Part shown: piece after piece, positions 1-10,359 of the stretch
Position numbering within the stretch: position 1 is the first letter of the stretch
How the letters are laid out: every line of letters starts with the position of its first letter
Notes under the pieces: generated by a model
Seen by the model: only the letters and a program-made list of their open reading frames with translations
Told to the model about the DNA's origin: nothing
The model's database searches: none
NCBI GenBank assembly: GCA_963971285.1
Contig: OZ020262.1
Span: forward strand, 8,252,745 to 8,316,744
Source: Astropecten irregularis
Taxonomy: Eukaryota; Echinodermata; Asteroidea; Paxillosida; Astropectinidae
DNA: 64,000 bases
Direction: 5' to 3'
Program-made: the position numbers and the translations under genes

Positions 1-1560
1 AAAGGATGTATAGACAATGTAGATATGTTTGCAAGTTGCCTTCTTAATGTATAGTGGAAAATGTACATAAATCATGGCAACACAGTGAGCTAAAATGTAG
101 ACATTGGTAGATGTACAATGATCAAGACTAGTCATGCTAGTGACTTAGTTTATGGACACCATATAATGATATATATCACTACTCCATCTTATGCATTTCA
201 CAATACTATTCTTATACACTATCAAAAGGTCTTGTAGAAAATATAGGATTGAGTATACAGCCTGGTCCTTGTATCTAGCAGTGCGTGTATATTATTGCAT
301 TGTCAGGTTATCCCATATAGGTACTTTGGCCCAGTTCAAATATGCACCAATTACAAAAAAAATTTCAGTCAATAGAAACTTGTGTCAATCTGTAGCAACT
401 TTATTAGTAATGGGCGTGGCCTACATGGTGGGTGTGGCTTACTGATTGGCCATCTCAATGCCTCCATTTTATTATGTAAATTTCAGTTATGTGTTTCTTG
501 ATACATATGAAAGTCGATCTTAGAATACGAGTTGGTGTGTGTTAGCCAAACACAGGAAAGGTGTTTTGTGTGGATGGCAAAAACAAAATAACGGCGATAT
601 CATACTTTGAAATCAAGTCTAGGTTTGGGCAAATTTGATAGGGCTTCGATGTGACATCAGTAAATCTGTACCATTGATTTAGATGCTTTATTACGACTCT
701 TAATAAGCATTGTCTATTTTTTGTAATGAAGGTGTATGGATTGATTTCATTCTGATTTAAAGAATAACTGTGATAATGTGCACACCTTAAACCCTCAGAG
801 AGGCGGGGCCAATTTCGCCCCTTCTGTTTATATATATTTGTAGAGCTTCTCTGCTATTTCTGTTGAAAGAAATATAAAAGTATAAACCATCACACTATCT
901 TTGTAAAATATGGTCCAAAGAAAATATGTTACTTGCCTGTAAATTAAAACTGCATTGATGTTTATGTAATTACGCATTTGTACAAGAATTGTGTACCTCG
1001 GTCAAGATTGAACTGAACTGTAAAGTACAACACTAGAATAGAATGATATGTGTTGTGTAAATAATACAAATAATCAGTTTCAAGGTAACAGATGGAAAAT
1101 AGTGAAACAAAACTTGTCTACTGAGTGTTATGGACATAAACACGGTGTGTATCAAATACGACTCACTTCATCAGAATTTAGAATTGAGAGTTTCTGCTCA
1201 TTTTGTAAAATACAACCATTGATGCCATCGTGTGAGCATGTAGAGATTGTTGGCCTTACTGTGAACACAGAGTAAGGGTGTAAACGAGGAAGTGAGTTAC
1301 TACGCACTAAATGTACATCAACTGCTGTGTTGTTGTGTATAGTGGTATTTTTCTTCATCTGTATCATGCACATATGTCTGTTACTCCACAGGTGGTTATT
1401 CAAATGAGGTGCTGTTATAGAAATTGCTGACAATAGCAGTGGCCAGGTTCACTAAGGTCAAGTTGATTTTATTGTTGAAGTTTACCTTGAAGTCAATAAC
1501 ATGCCAACAGATTGAGTTTATGTAAAATGTACTTGCACTTGCAGCAAGAATCCATGTACC
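1..1560. repeat. TRIM-unit 3' flank, copy 0
   Basis: This block matches about 54651-56170 nearly base for base, and 16850-18170 over most of its length. In those two places it lies downstream of a TRIM gene, so it is probably the tail of a TRIM unit that lies left of the window. The short reading frame near 191-445 recurs at 54836-55090 and, in part, near 16768-17022. I read it as duplicated non-coding DNA because it has no recognisable domain and its ends are not conserved. Confidence 0.7.
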
Positions 1561-1812
1561 AAGTTGACGTTTACATTGTAGTAAACATCAGGATGTCATA
1601 GATAGGCATAAATTTATGTATATTTGTAGTTTTCAAACTATGTTTGTTTTTGTCTTCGTCATTTTACTTCTTTGAGAAATCGTGACCTTGAAACGGTACC
1701 TATGAGTAACCGACTTCAGGTCTCGTTCTCAGGTCATATACTGTATAGTGTGTACAGTTAAAAGTCTTGATCATGGAGAAGTGATTGGCCACACTGTAAG
1801 ATTTATCGTTTG

Positions 1813-2336
1813 TTAAAGGTATAATACATGATTGATAAAGGTCACAGAACAGCACTCACACTTTGTCTGATCCAGCATGTACATGAAATGATAAACCTGT
1901 GGAAATATTTAGCTCAATCGGACATTTGAGTCACGAGAAAATAGCGAAAACCTGACACAGCTTTAAGTTTTTCTCATAAAACATAAAGAATGGTTTTGAT
2001 CTTACCACGAGATCAAAACTGTTTTTGGTCTTTGTGTTACTAATTTCTGGATAAATACACCATTTCAGACGGAAATGGTTTAATGAGTAGGCCCCTATGT
2101 TTCTACCAGCAACATCTCCATAACCATACGTAAATCTGTGAACATTTCTGTTTGGGTATGGTATCAATCCTGGGATCGATTTCACGAAGCTCTACGATCG
2201 ATCGTAACTCGAGTTATGAAGGATAACCCATCGTAGGGGGGCTATCCAACGCAGAGCTTCAATGCATCAAAAGTCCTACGATTGATAGCAAGTTACGAAG
2301 AGTTTGATGAAATTGACCCCTGGACTGTACCTTTAA
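1813..2336. mobile_element. TTAA-flanked MITE with a nested foldback element
   Basis: The ends read TTAAAGGTATAATAC and TGTACCTTTAA, with TTAA on both sides, as in the other TTAA MITEs of the window (for example 48728-49111). TTAA target duplication is typical of the piggyBac superfamily, so a non-autonomous piggyBac-like element is likely. Its right part is split by a palindromic element at about 2173-2320 whose arms begin GGATCGATTTCACGAAG and end GATGAAATTGACC. A related element lies at 43031-43178. Confidence 0.75.
2173..2320. mobile_element. Foldback MITE nested in the TTAA MITE
   Basis: Imperfect inverted repeats (GGATCGATTTCACGAAGCTC on the left, its diverged reverse complement on the right) enclose about 110 bases rich in CGATCG-like motifs. 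The element splits the right part of a TTAA MITE. The uninterrupted counterpart is visible near 49095-49111. The flanks share CCTGG-like bases, suggesting a 4-5 bp target duplication, but this is not clean. Confidence 0.55.
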
Positions 2337-2699
2337 GGCATTTGATGTATGTTTCAAGTCCTATACTTTGTGTGCAATTTACAGCATCTTGATATGGTGT
2401 AGTGAGGTTGATGAGTTCTTGTAATGATCAGTATATTGTACAGCACCTAAACCATTGTTAAAAGTGGCTCATGTAATCTGGGCTTACCTTTTACAGCCTT
2501 TTATTTCCCAACAGGATGTGAGGTAGTTGGCACTGCCTTCAGAAAATTAAGTCAAAATTCGTTTTTTAAAATAACCAACAACGAACAGTGCCACTGAATT
2601 AAACAAAATCTCAAGATATTTTCATGTGCATAAATTAATGTGTCCGAGAAGGATTTTTGATATACGTGAACAATTATCTGTGATCAGTTTAGGGAAATC

Positions 2700-2890
2700 T
2701 TTATGATTTTTAATTGTTGTTATTAACTGCAATTTTTAGATACAGGTATAAAATAATAAACAGCTGCAAACTGCTCATCAGCCAATATTACCTGAAATAA
2801 TATCAAATGCTTGGAGTTAGGAGGGCCTGACGCGTTGCGATCCTACCAGGATATTTTTTCAAAGCGCCAGGTCCTCCTAACTCCATTCAA
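2700..2890. repeat. Dispersed palindromic repeat, copy 1
   Basis: A stretch reading AAACTGCTCATC, then a CTTGGAGTTAGGAGGGC arm and its diverged inverse. The same layout is at about 39670-39948, and the CTGCTCATC part occurs reversed near 30905-30950. It looks like a small foldback element. Nothing coding is seen here. Confidence 0.5.
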
Positions 2891-3485
2891 CTTTATAAGT
2901 AGTTTCTTGGACTGAATTTGACCCAATTTTAATCAGATTTTTCAAGTGGATTTCAAACTTAGTGATGAAAAGGTATCAAATGAGTGAGATCATACAATTA
3001 TCAGACTTATAGATTGTTAACGTAATTACAAGTCAATGCTTCATGTGTATTACTTTGAACAATGTACTGCACTTAAACTGTACTTTTCTATATTAATACG
3101 ATCAGTGGTTTTATAAAAAAAAGGACAGAGAAAGAACAAATGATTCAACTCACGTCAAACTTATTTGTTTTGCCTTTTTAAATGTATGCGCAAACCTTTT
3201 TTTGTGTAAATATAAATCTGAACGCTGTTTGTTTGTTTTGCTCCTTTGGCTTTAGTTAATGATTAACTCCTTACCACCCCAAACCTGCCCAAGTACATTT
3301 CATACTGTTGTTGGACGTTTACGGATTGAGGTCTGTGTATGACCCCCTTTACTGGGCCTTGCAGCATTGTTGGCCTTGAATTGTAACTGTAACTTCAATG
3401 TTTGACACCATGCATTCAGAGCAATGCTCTGGGGCCAAGGTACAGGTCGTTGACTGGGGAAATTTTCATCAAATTCATTCAATAT

Positions 3486-3831
3486 ATAAAGATTAAGCGC
3501 AAGTTTAATCTGCTTTATGGAGCGCGGTCCCCGAAGTGTTAGGAGATCGTCCCTTACATCAGTGTTTACATTGCAAAGTGACTGATAAACAAAGCTTACG
3601 ACGATCCCTAATAACATGCAAGCAACGCAGGGCGGTGGAGCACTGTCATTGGCTGATGAGTCTCACGCCATGCCTCTGTGTACGTGATGAGTGTGTACGT
3701 GGTTGGTGGAAAGTTTTGTGCACAAACAATGCAAGATAGGTGATGGTTCAGTACAGTGTATAGTGCTGTGACAGCAGTACAGCACAGTCGCCATTACATA
3801 TCTAGACCTATCGGTCAGACAACGAAAAATC
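3486..3831 (+). repeat. Ngaro split direct repeat A1
   Basis: 346 bp, apparently identical to 11891-12236. It forms the left end of the element. It begins ATAAAGATTAAGCGC and ends AACGAAAAATC. Confidence 0.9.
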
Positions 3832-3908
3832 GGGTGAGTTTTTCACATTTCGATTTGCATTTTTCTGTTTCTTTTGTGTCCGCCACGTAAGGATAGGCTG
3901 CGGTTTCA

Positions 3909-4336
3909 ATGGCGACTATAGGTGATTCTGTACTGCCATCGAAGGTCCGGGTTTCTTTGGTTGGTCACTCGTTCATCAGACGTTTGAGGGATGCCATAAG
4001 GCATAAAACCGATCATGTATTTGTACCCAACTTTGGAATTCAAAATGCCCGTATGGATTTTGTTTGTAAGGGTGGTTGGAAAACCGGGGACATTCAGGAC
4101 AATCTGTCTTTGATAGCAACGCAGTCTCCTCACATTGCTATTCTTCAATGTGGCACAAACGATTTGTGCTCCTTGTGCGACCCCCTTACGGTGGCGGATG
4201 CAATATTGACCACTGCAAAGATGATGCGTGATGCATCTCATGCTAATACAGTGGTTGTGTGTCAGGTTTTACACCGAAGTAAGGTTGGCACAAGGTACTT
4301 GAAGTCAATTGAGGAATTGACAAAGTTTAACAGTAA
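3909..4336 (+). CDS. SGNH hydrolase part of the Ngaro element, left portion
   Basis: The frame opens MATIGDSVLP and shows SGNH/GDSL-hydrolase-like blocks: LVGHSFIRRL (block I, with GHS in place of GDS), a conserved Gly near GGWKTGD, and LQCGTNDL (the GxND block). The remaining block lies in the portion right of the nested transposon. An SGNH hydrolase is an accessory domain reported for some Ngaro-group retroelements; its role in the element's life cycle is not established. It is treated as part of a fossil element. Confidence 0.7.
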
Positions 4337-4739
4337 GGCCACATAAAAAAAAAAAATTGTTTAGCGTCCACCTCTTCCAAATTTTCTAGGTAGGGAGGGA
4401 GGTTTTTATTTTTATTTTTTATTTTAAGGATTGAATGGAAACATGCCTGTGGAAGAAAAGATACATGGTATTCATGGTCAGAAAACATGTTAGGAAGATA
4501 CTGAAGACCATAGAAGCTTTCAAGCTAGATATCTGACCATTGGAAATTTCAGTAGACTAGAGAAACCTAAGTAAAAGCATTAAAATAACAAAAATGTATC
4601 AATGACTCACACAGACACAGGGGTTACTTGTTTAATATCATTTAATTCTAAGATGACCACGTGTCAATTGCCATCTATTTTGGCTGCTGTGAGGAAGTGG
4701 TTTGTAACTGGATTTGAAGTTTTCCATGGTGGAGAGACT

Positions 4740-4834
4740 AGAATGAGTAATATTTGCGGAGACACCATGTATAACACTCTTTTTGGAAGATGTGTCGTGT
4801 TATACATGGTGTCTCCGCAAATATTACTCATTCT
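4740..4834. repeat. Perfect 38-bp inverted repeat with a 19-nt loop
   Basis: The arms are 4740-4777 and 4797-4834, with no mismatch seen by eye. Left arm begins AGAATGAGTAATATTTGCGG and ends TATAACAC. The spacer is 4778-4796. A transcript of either strand would fold into a long hairpin. It lies inside the Harbinger-like insertion. Confidence 0.9.
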
Positions 4835-5225
4835 GGTTTGTAACTAATTGTTAAAGTCTTGTTGATACTCTTTCCATTTTTACCTGAATTTGAAATAATT
4901 AAATTTTAATAACTCCACTGCATTCCCAACTCTGGTTTTTGGATGTTCTCTGGATGAGAGGAACCAGGGTACGCCATAAGGATTTTTTTTTGTGTAGCAA
5001 AATTGCTAATCAATTTTATTTTTGTATAGCAGGTTGCAAATTTTGCATAGCAGTTTTGATTTGCAGCTTTGCTTCACAAATAATAGTTAACCGATTTCAA
5101 ATGATTACGTTACGTTACGTTATGTAGGCCAACATGTATAAAGAGAAGGAAAATTTCAGTAAATTTGCATCGGTGAAGAATATGTTTTGTTTGTTTCACC
5201 TGTACACTGAGTTTATAACACTGTA

Positions 5226-5505
5226 TTCTATAGTGCTGTGCATTTTCGGAGCTTTTGAAAACCAGAAAACGCTTTGTAAAAATTAGCGGTTGCCCGAGCT
5301 CCGATTTATAAAAATGAATGAGAATATTGACAGCTGTACATTACACACGTGTTGATAATGTGCACGATCAATGGATGCATAACGCTAGCGATGTAGGAGT
5401 GTGTAAAACATGTTACAACGATCGTTGCGCCGACGTATACATTAAGTTTCTGGTCTCGATCTACGTGCGTGTTTGGGAAACTTGCGATGATTTGGTGCCG
5501 GCAAC
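5226..5505. repeat. Dispersed 280-bp module, copy 1
   Basis: It begins TATAGTGCTGTGCATT and ends near CTACGTGCGTGTTTGGGAA. Diverged copies lie at about 36297-36570 and 41879-42153 in RBMX2 introns, in the same orientation. The first copy is inside the Harbinger-like element; the other two are duplicates of each other. No coding content is recognised. Confidence 0.65.
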
Positions 5506-6426
5506 ATTACAGAATATTCAGTCAGAATGGTTCATAACTTGCTCAGCGTGACATGTCACATTTCTTACCGAAAAATCTGCATTGAAGCCGGCCGAAATCC
5601 ACGGACCACGGCAACGAGCGCGACCTGACTGCATGCACCAAATACACGTTGTACGTACGACATGTAGGCTCGGACTTCCGGCCTGATTGCGAATTGGCGA
5701 CTGTGTACTGGTGCACAACGTATGATTTGAATGGTGCGGCGCTGATAGACATCGTGGAATTTTCTGGATGCAATGCTGCTGCTGCATGGTCCGGGCCATG
5801 CGGCCACGTTGTGTGCGTGCCTGTGCGTGTCTGGGTACCGACTCGGGGTGTACGTGTACACGTACGTGCTGCTTTATACACGTCAAAGAAATTGACGTTC
5901 TTTTTCAGTATTTAAGCTTAAAAATTATGGATGTTTACCATGTCCGATAGTTTGTGAAATACAGTGGACCGAAGTTTGGTGGCAAGTACATTTTGTGTCA
6001 ACTTTTCATGATCAAAATGTTGTATTATCTTGTATAGCAGTTTTGCAACGCACTTTAAAAATTGCATAGCAGTCGGCCGCGAATGCGTCGCAAATTGCGA
6101 TGCGATACCGGCTATTGCGGACCCTGAGAGGAACACTGTTCCTCAGACAAGCACACCGTTACACGAATGCCAAAGCATTAATTTGAACTGGCCATGATGT
6201 ACATTTTTCGCATGCTGCGGCTTCTACCCCAGGTGGCTCTCATGATGTTTATTCCGAAAATTACGGTAGATATTAGCGCGCACTGCTTTTACATACAAGA
6301 AATAATTGTTTCCCCCAATATTTATTTTTTTTGAGACAAATAAAAAATAAAAAAATAATACAGGTCGGGCTCATATCGGAGGTCGGGCGGGGACGCTAAA
6401 CAAGTAATTTTTTTTATGTGGCCTAA

Positions 6427-6622
6427 TGTTGACAAAGTGAATGCATTTTTGAAGGTGGTGAGTGCAGAGTATGAGGGTATCAAATATTGGCGGCACAAGG
6501 GCTTAAGCCGAAACTGTGACATAATTTTAGGCCCCGATGGAGTTCATTTGTCAGCCAAGGGGCAGTATAAATATTACAAGTCCCTACGCGGGGCAGTGGT
6601 CTACTGCATGAAACATGTATAA
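6427..6622 (+). CDS. SGNH hydrolase part of the Ngaro element, right portion
   Basis: This portion contains GPDGVHLSAKG, which fits the DxxH block V of SGNH hydrolases, and ends YCMKHV. It lies immediately right of the TAA that flanks the nested transposon. It belongs to the same fossil element as 3909-4336. Confidence 0.65.
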
Positions 6623-7475
6623 ATCAACGTGTCACTCCATTATGTGGGGCCTATTTGTAGGCTTCAGTTCCGTTCTTTCAGTTGAGAAACGATGCTGCTA
6701 GCCTTTTACCGTCCCAGCTTGTTGTCTTGTTTTCTAGGCGTTTTTGGATTTGCATTTTGTCATAAAGTGCCTGTTTAAATGGGCTAATTAAATTAGTACA
6801 TAAACGCAAAACATAAATATTTTGATTGCATACGCCGAGATAACGGGCAACATTGCTGTGTTGGGGAGCCCATTACAGTTGCTTGCAACTGGTTCCAGGC
6901 TATGCGCGGAGTTTTATCGAATGTATTTTGTATTTTGAGGCCATTGTTGCCATTTTTACTCCTTTGGAGTTTTTACGCACACTTTTACCGATTTCGGTCA
7001 TTGTTTTCTTCCTTTTGTGAGTTGTGGAGCTTGTGGGCGCCCTTACAACTTACATGGGTTATTTCGGTCAACAGATTTGGCCCAAAGCCCCATTTGAGGA
7101 ATTGTTCAGTCCAGGGGGCAATTTTCGATGTTGCACCCTATGTTTCCTATCTTTTATTCTTTTTTAATGTGCGCTGTGTCAGCGCTTCCTGTGTGCGTTT
7201 ATTGTTCTGGTATGACAAGACCATTGTCATTTTTGTTTTTGTTTGGAGTGTCGTGTTGAATTTGCTCAGTAGTCCAAGAAATCGTCATGGTCATTTTCTG
7301 ACTATGGCCCAGGAGTCCTTTATGTAATTTTACTTTTACTTAAAAAGTAATCTCAAAAAAAAAAAAAATAAAAAAAATCACATCGTTTTAAGCCCACCCG
7401 TGCCTTTCTTATATTTATATATGTATATATAGTTTTTATGGCAGATTACTGCTCCAGAAAACAATTCATTTCAGG

Positions 7476-8786
7476 ATGCCTCGAGAAGGAAAAGGCCGGA
7501 AACGTACGGCACAGACACAGGGGTCCCATGCACCAAAAAATCAGCGCAGTCGGCCATCAGCGAAAAACAAGACAGATGAGGCTCAGGTCGACACCACTGA
7601 TGCCGCCTCTCCAGCTCAGTCACTGGACAGGAGCAAGATTGAGGAAGTAACGGCTTCAGTGGTCAGCTCCGTGACGGCCCAAATACAACAGGCAGTGGAA
7701 ACAGAGCTTGGGAAGCTGATGAAGGGGGCTGCCCTTACGAGTTCCTCATCTACCGATGTGGTCACACTGAGCCCTACAGCCCCGGCAGGAAGCGGTGCTA
7801 GCAACAACACGCCTTCACTAGCTGGGTTTGGGCAGGGGCCAAACCTAGCATCTGCCTCACTGACATCGGCGGCATCGGCTGGACTCGGGCAGGGGCCGAG
7901 TTTTGCCGGGCCAACGCTTGATGTTGGTGGGACATCTAAAAAGTGTTTACCTTCAGGTGAGTCCGTTAACACGGTTGGGTCAGTCCCCTTCTCGGCGCCC
8001 CTACCCCTGGATTTCGCTGTAAGTCAGGACTTACGTAATAAGATCTGGAATAACGAATTTGTCGATTTGGGAGACTTGCTGCACCCTGTGCAAGCAAAAC
8101 AAACAAAACTAGCAATACAAAAAGACGAAAACGGGGATGATTCTATTTGTTTCGTTAATGGTGCCAAAAAGGCGCCACGATCCATCAACGAATGGTCCTC
8201 TGCCTTTGCGATTTTTACCGCAGTATACACAAGTAAGTTCCCGGGTGAAGTAGCAAAGCTCCTGAAGTATAGTGAAGTTATCCGCCAAATTGCTAGTGAA
8301 GGGGGCAATTTTAACCTCTATGACATGACTTTTCGAAAGCTACATCAAACTATTGAGCTTCCGTTTGATCAGTTCCACACTGAGCTATATCTCAAAGCCT
8401 TTCAAGGGGGATCCAGATTCACTGGTGGTGTAGGCAACATCGCTCCTCATAAATCTGCTTTTCGTACCACAAATTCGAGTCTCCCCATGGGTTTCTGCTT
8501 TCGTTTCATTCGAGGGCAATACTGCGACGGGCAGTGCGGTTTCAAACATGCATGCCACAAATGTTCAGGCAATCACTCACCAGCGCGATGTTGGCAAGCT
8601 CGGCCTCAATCATTCCCAAGTAGATCACCAGGTAGGGGATCATTCACAAAACCTACAATGGTCGGCCAACAGCACTCCAAATTTGTCAACAACAGCACCC
8701 GCGAAATCCAATGGCAATCCAGGGGTGGCGCTTCAAGGGGGCGGGGCCAACCAACCCACGGACAAGCCAACAACTCCAGTAAATAA
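7476..8786 (+). CDS. Gag-like ORF of the Ngaro element
   Basis: A 436-residue frame opening MPREGKGRKR. The N-terminal 150 residues are Ser/Ala/Gly/Thr-rich with GQGP repeats (near residues 118-145), and the middle part is globular. Toward the C-terminus a Cys/His-rich stretch (CFRFIRGQYC, CGFKHACHKC, then NHSPARC) resembles the zinc-finger region of YR-retroelement Gag proteins. An Arg/Gly-rich tail follows. It overlaps the start of the next frame, as is common for gag and pol. Identification rests on position and the Cys/His cluster. Confidence 0.65.
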   Translation: MPREGKGRKRTAQTQGSHAPKNQRSRPSAKNKTDEAQVDTTDAASPAQSLDRSKIEEVTASVVSSVTAQIQQAVETELGKLMKGAALTSSSSTDVVTLSPTAPAGSGASNNTPSLAGFGQGPNLASASLTSAASAGLGQGPSFAGPTLDVGGTSKKCLPSGESVNTVGSVPFSAPLPLDFAVSQDLRNKIWNNEFVDLGDLLHPVQAKQTKLAIQKDENGDDSICFVNGAKKAPRSINEWSSAFAIFTAVYTSKFPGEVAKLLKYSEVIRQIASEGGNFNLYDMTFRKLHQTIELPFDQFHTELYLKAFQGGSRFTGGVGNIAPHKSAFRTTNSSLPMGFCFRFIRGQYCDGQCGFKHACHKCSGNHSPARCWQARPQSFPSRSPGRGSFTKPTMVGQQHSKFVNNSTREIQWQSRGGASRGRGQPTHGQANNSSK

Positions 8787-10359
8787 AACTAAATTTCAAT
8801 TTTTGTTGCAGGGTTACGATCCTAAAATATGTCAGTATCTTTTAGAGGGTTTTACTTTTGGGTTTAAGCTGGGTTTTGATGGTTTGAGAGAAGAGAGGCT
8901 TTCAAAAAATTTGCGATCCGCACTGGAGCAGCCAAATGTTGTTGATACAAAAATCAAGACTGAACTCGATCAGAATAGACTTGCGGGGCCATTCAAACAT
9001 CCCCCATTAGTGAATTTTTGCGTCAGCCCAATTGGGTTGGTCCCTAAAAAACAGGCAGGGCAATTCCGCATAATACACCATTTGTCTTATCCAGACGGGG
9101 ACTCCGTTAATAACGGTATATCCGATTCAAATGCATCAGTGCACTACGCATCAACTGACGATGCGATTAGCCTTCTTCGCCATTTTGGCTCAAACAGTGT
9201 ACTTTCAAAAGTTGATGTGAAGTCAGCTCTCAAAATCATTCCAGTTCACCCCGACGATCACAATTTACTTGGTTTTATGTGGAATGGCCAGTTTTATTAT
9301 GACAAGACATTACCGATGGGATGCCGGTCCAGCTGCGCAATTTTTGAAAAATTCAGTTCAGCCATTGAGTGGATAGCGACTAGCAAATTTGGCATTCCCG
9401 GCATGGTGCACATCCTAGATGATTTTCTTATTCTCTCCCACTCTTTAGATAGTGGATACAAAAATCTTGCTGACTTCAAAACACTGTGCACTAGTGTGGG
9501 CATACCACTTGCACCCGAAAAAACTGAGGGACCTGCATCATGCCTTACATTTGCCGGTATTGAGCTGGACGCAGCTGCTAAGGAAGCACGTTTGCCGTGC
9601 GATAAAATATCGAAGGCCATCATCGCCATCGATAGTATATTGGACAAAAACAAGATCACTCTGAAAGAACTGCAATCAATCATTGGCCTGCTGAATTTTG
9701 CATGCAAAGTGGTGGTTCCAGGCCGAGCATTCTTGCGTCGTTTGATTAATTTAACAATAGGGATGACAAAACCATTCCATCGCATTCGTCTAAATTCTGA
9801 AGCAAAAGCAGACTTACAAGCTTGGTTATTGTTCTTGCGCCATTTTAATGGCAGAGCATTCTTCCTCCCAGATCAGATATCGGCTGAAACCCTACATTTG
9901 TATACTGATGCAGCGGGATCCATTGGTTATGGTGCCACCCTGGGAAAAGAATGGTTTTATGGCAGATGGCCAGAAAGTTGGATTTGCGAAAGCATAACAC
10001 TAAAGGAGTTTTTTCCTATTGTGACCGCAGTACTGCTTTGGTCCGAGTCATTAGCAGATGCTCGTATAGTTATACATACTGACAACCTGGCATTAGTCCA
10101 TGTTATAAATACAAAAACCTCAAAAGAAGTGAAAGTTATGTCACTTGTTCGCAAGTTTGTAGTACATTGCATGCTACATAACATTGAGTTCAAAGCTGAA
10201 CATGTTCCTGGTTATGAGAACATACTTGCTGATAAACTGTCTCGCCTGCAGGTCCAGGTGTTCAAAGCTCTAGCCCCATGGGCGGCAGATCAGCCAATCC
10301 TGCTACCAGACGCTCTGCAACCTCAGAATTGCTTCCTGAGCTCATGTCCCTCCTTGTAG
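8548..10359 (+). CDS. Reverse transcriptase / RNase H of the Ngaro element
   Basis: The first 80 or so residues are the out-of-frame overlap with the gag-like ORF; similarity to DIRS-type RTs starts about 8790. Visible blocks are FCVSPIGLVPKK, FRIIHHLSYP, SKVDVKSAL (motif A region), TLPMGCRSSCAIFEKF (motif B) and HILDDFLIL (motif C, LDD). An RNase H part follows with LYTDAAGSIGYG, LKEFFPI, VIHTDNLALVHV and the terminal DKLSR. The RT of DIRS/Ngaro elements copies the RNA into a circular DNA that the recombinase integrates. The frame itself is open. Confidence 0.88.
   Translation: MHATNVQAITHQRDVGKLGLNHSQVDHQVGDHSQNLQWSANSTPNLSTTAPAKSNGNPGVALQGGGANQPTDKPTTPVNKTKFQFLLQGYDPKICQYLLEGFTFGFKLGFDGLREERLSKNLRSALEQPNVVDTKIKTELDQNRLAGPFKHPPLVNFCVSPIGLVPKKQAGQFRIIHHLSYPDGDSVNNGISDSNASVHYASTDDAISLLRHFGSNSVLSKVDVKSALKIIPVHPDDHNLLGFMWNGQFYYDKTLPMGCRSSCAIFEKFSSAIEWIATSKFGIPGMVHILDDFLILSHSLDSGYKNLADFKTLCTSVGIPLAPEKTEGPASCLTFAGIELDAAAKEARLPCDKISKAIIAIDSILDKNKITLKELQSIIGLLNFACKVVVPGRAFLRRLINLTIGMTKPFHRIRLNSEAKADLQAWLLFLRHFNGRAFFLPDQISAETLHLYTDAAGSIGYGATLGKEWFYGRWPESWICESITLKEFFPIVTAVLLWSESLADARIVIHTDNLALVHVINTKTSKEVKVMSLVRKFVVHCMLHNIEFKAEHVPGYENILADKLSRLQVQVFKALAPWAADQPILLPDALQPQNCFLSSCPSL

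Larger units (their letters stand above)
4337..6423. mobile_element. PIF/Harbinger-like non-autonomous DNA transposon inside the Ngaro element
   Basis: The ends are inverted repeats of about 36 bp: GGCCACATAAAAAA, then TTGTTTAGCGTCC, mirrored at 6379-6423. The insertion is flanked by TAA on both sides (4334-4336 and 6424-6426). A 3-bp TWA target duplication is typical of PIF/Harbinger. No transposase is recognisable in the 2087 bp, so it would need help in trans. Inside are a perfect 38-bp hairpin (4740-4834) and a module at 5226-5505 that recurs in RBMX2 introns. The several short frames on both strands near 5518-5950 overlap each other and have no recognisable domain. Confidence 0.75.

Noticed and set aside
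191-445. 84-residue frame repeated at 54836 and, in part, near 16768
   Set aside because: Its repetition is explained by the TRIM-flank duplication. The copy near 16768 has an unrelated N-terminal half, and no domain or splice logic is seen.
5518-5950. Overlapping 60-120-residue frames on both strands
   Set aside because: They share the same GC-rich stretch of a transposon interior, have no domain, and contradict one another in strand and phase.
6902-7327. 141-residue hydrophobic frame within the Ngaro element
   Set aside because: Low-complexity Phe/Leu/Trp translation of a U-rich stretch, no domain, and no parallel known to me in the family. Left unassigned.
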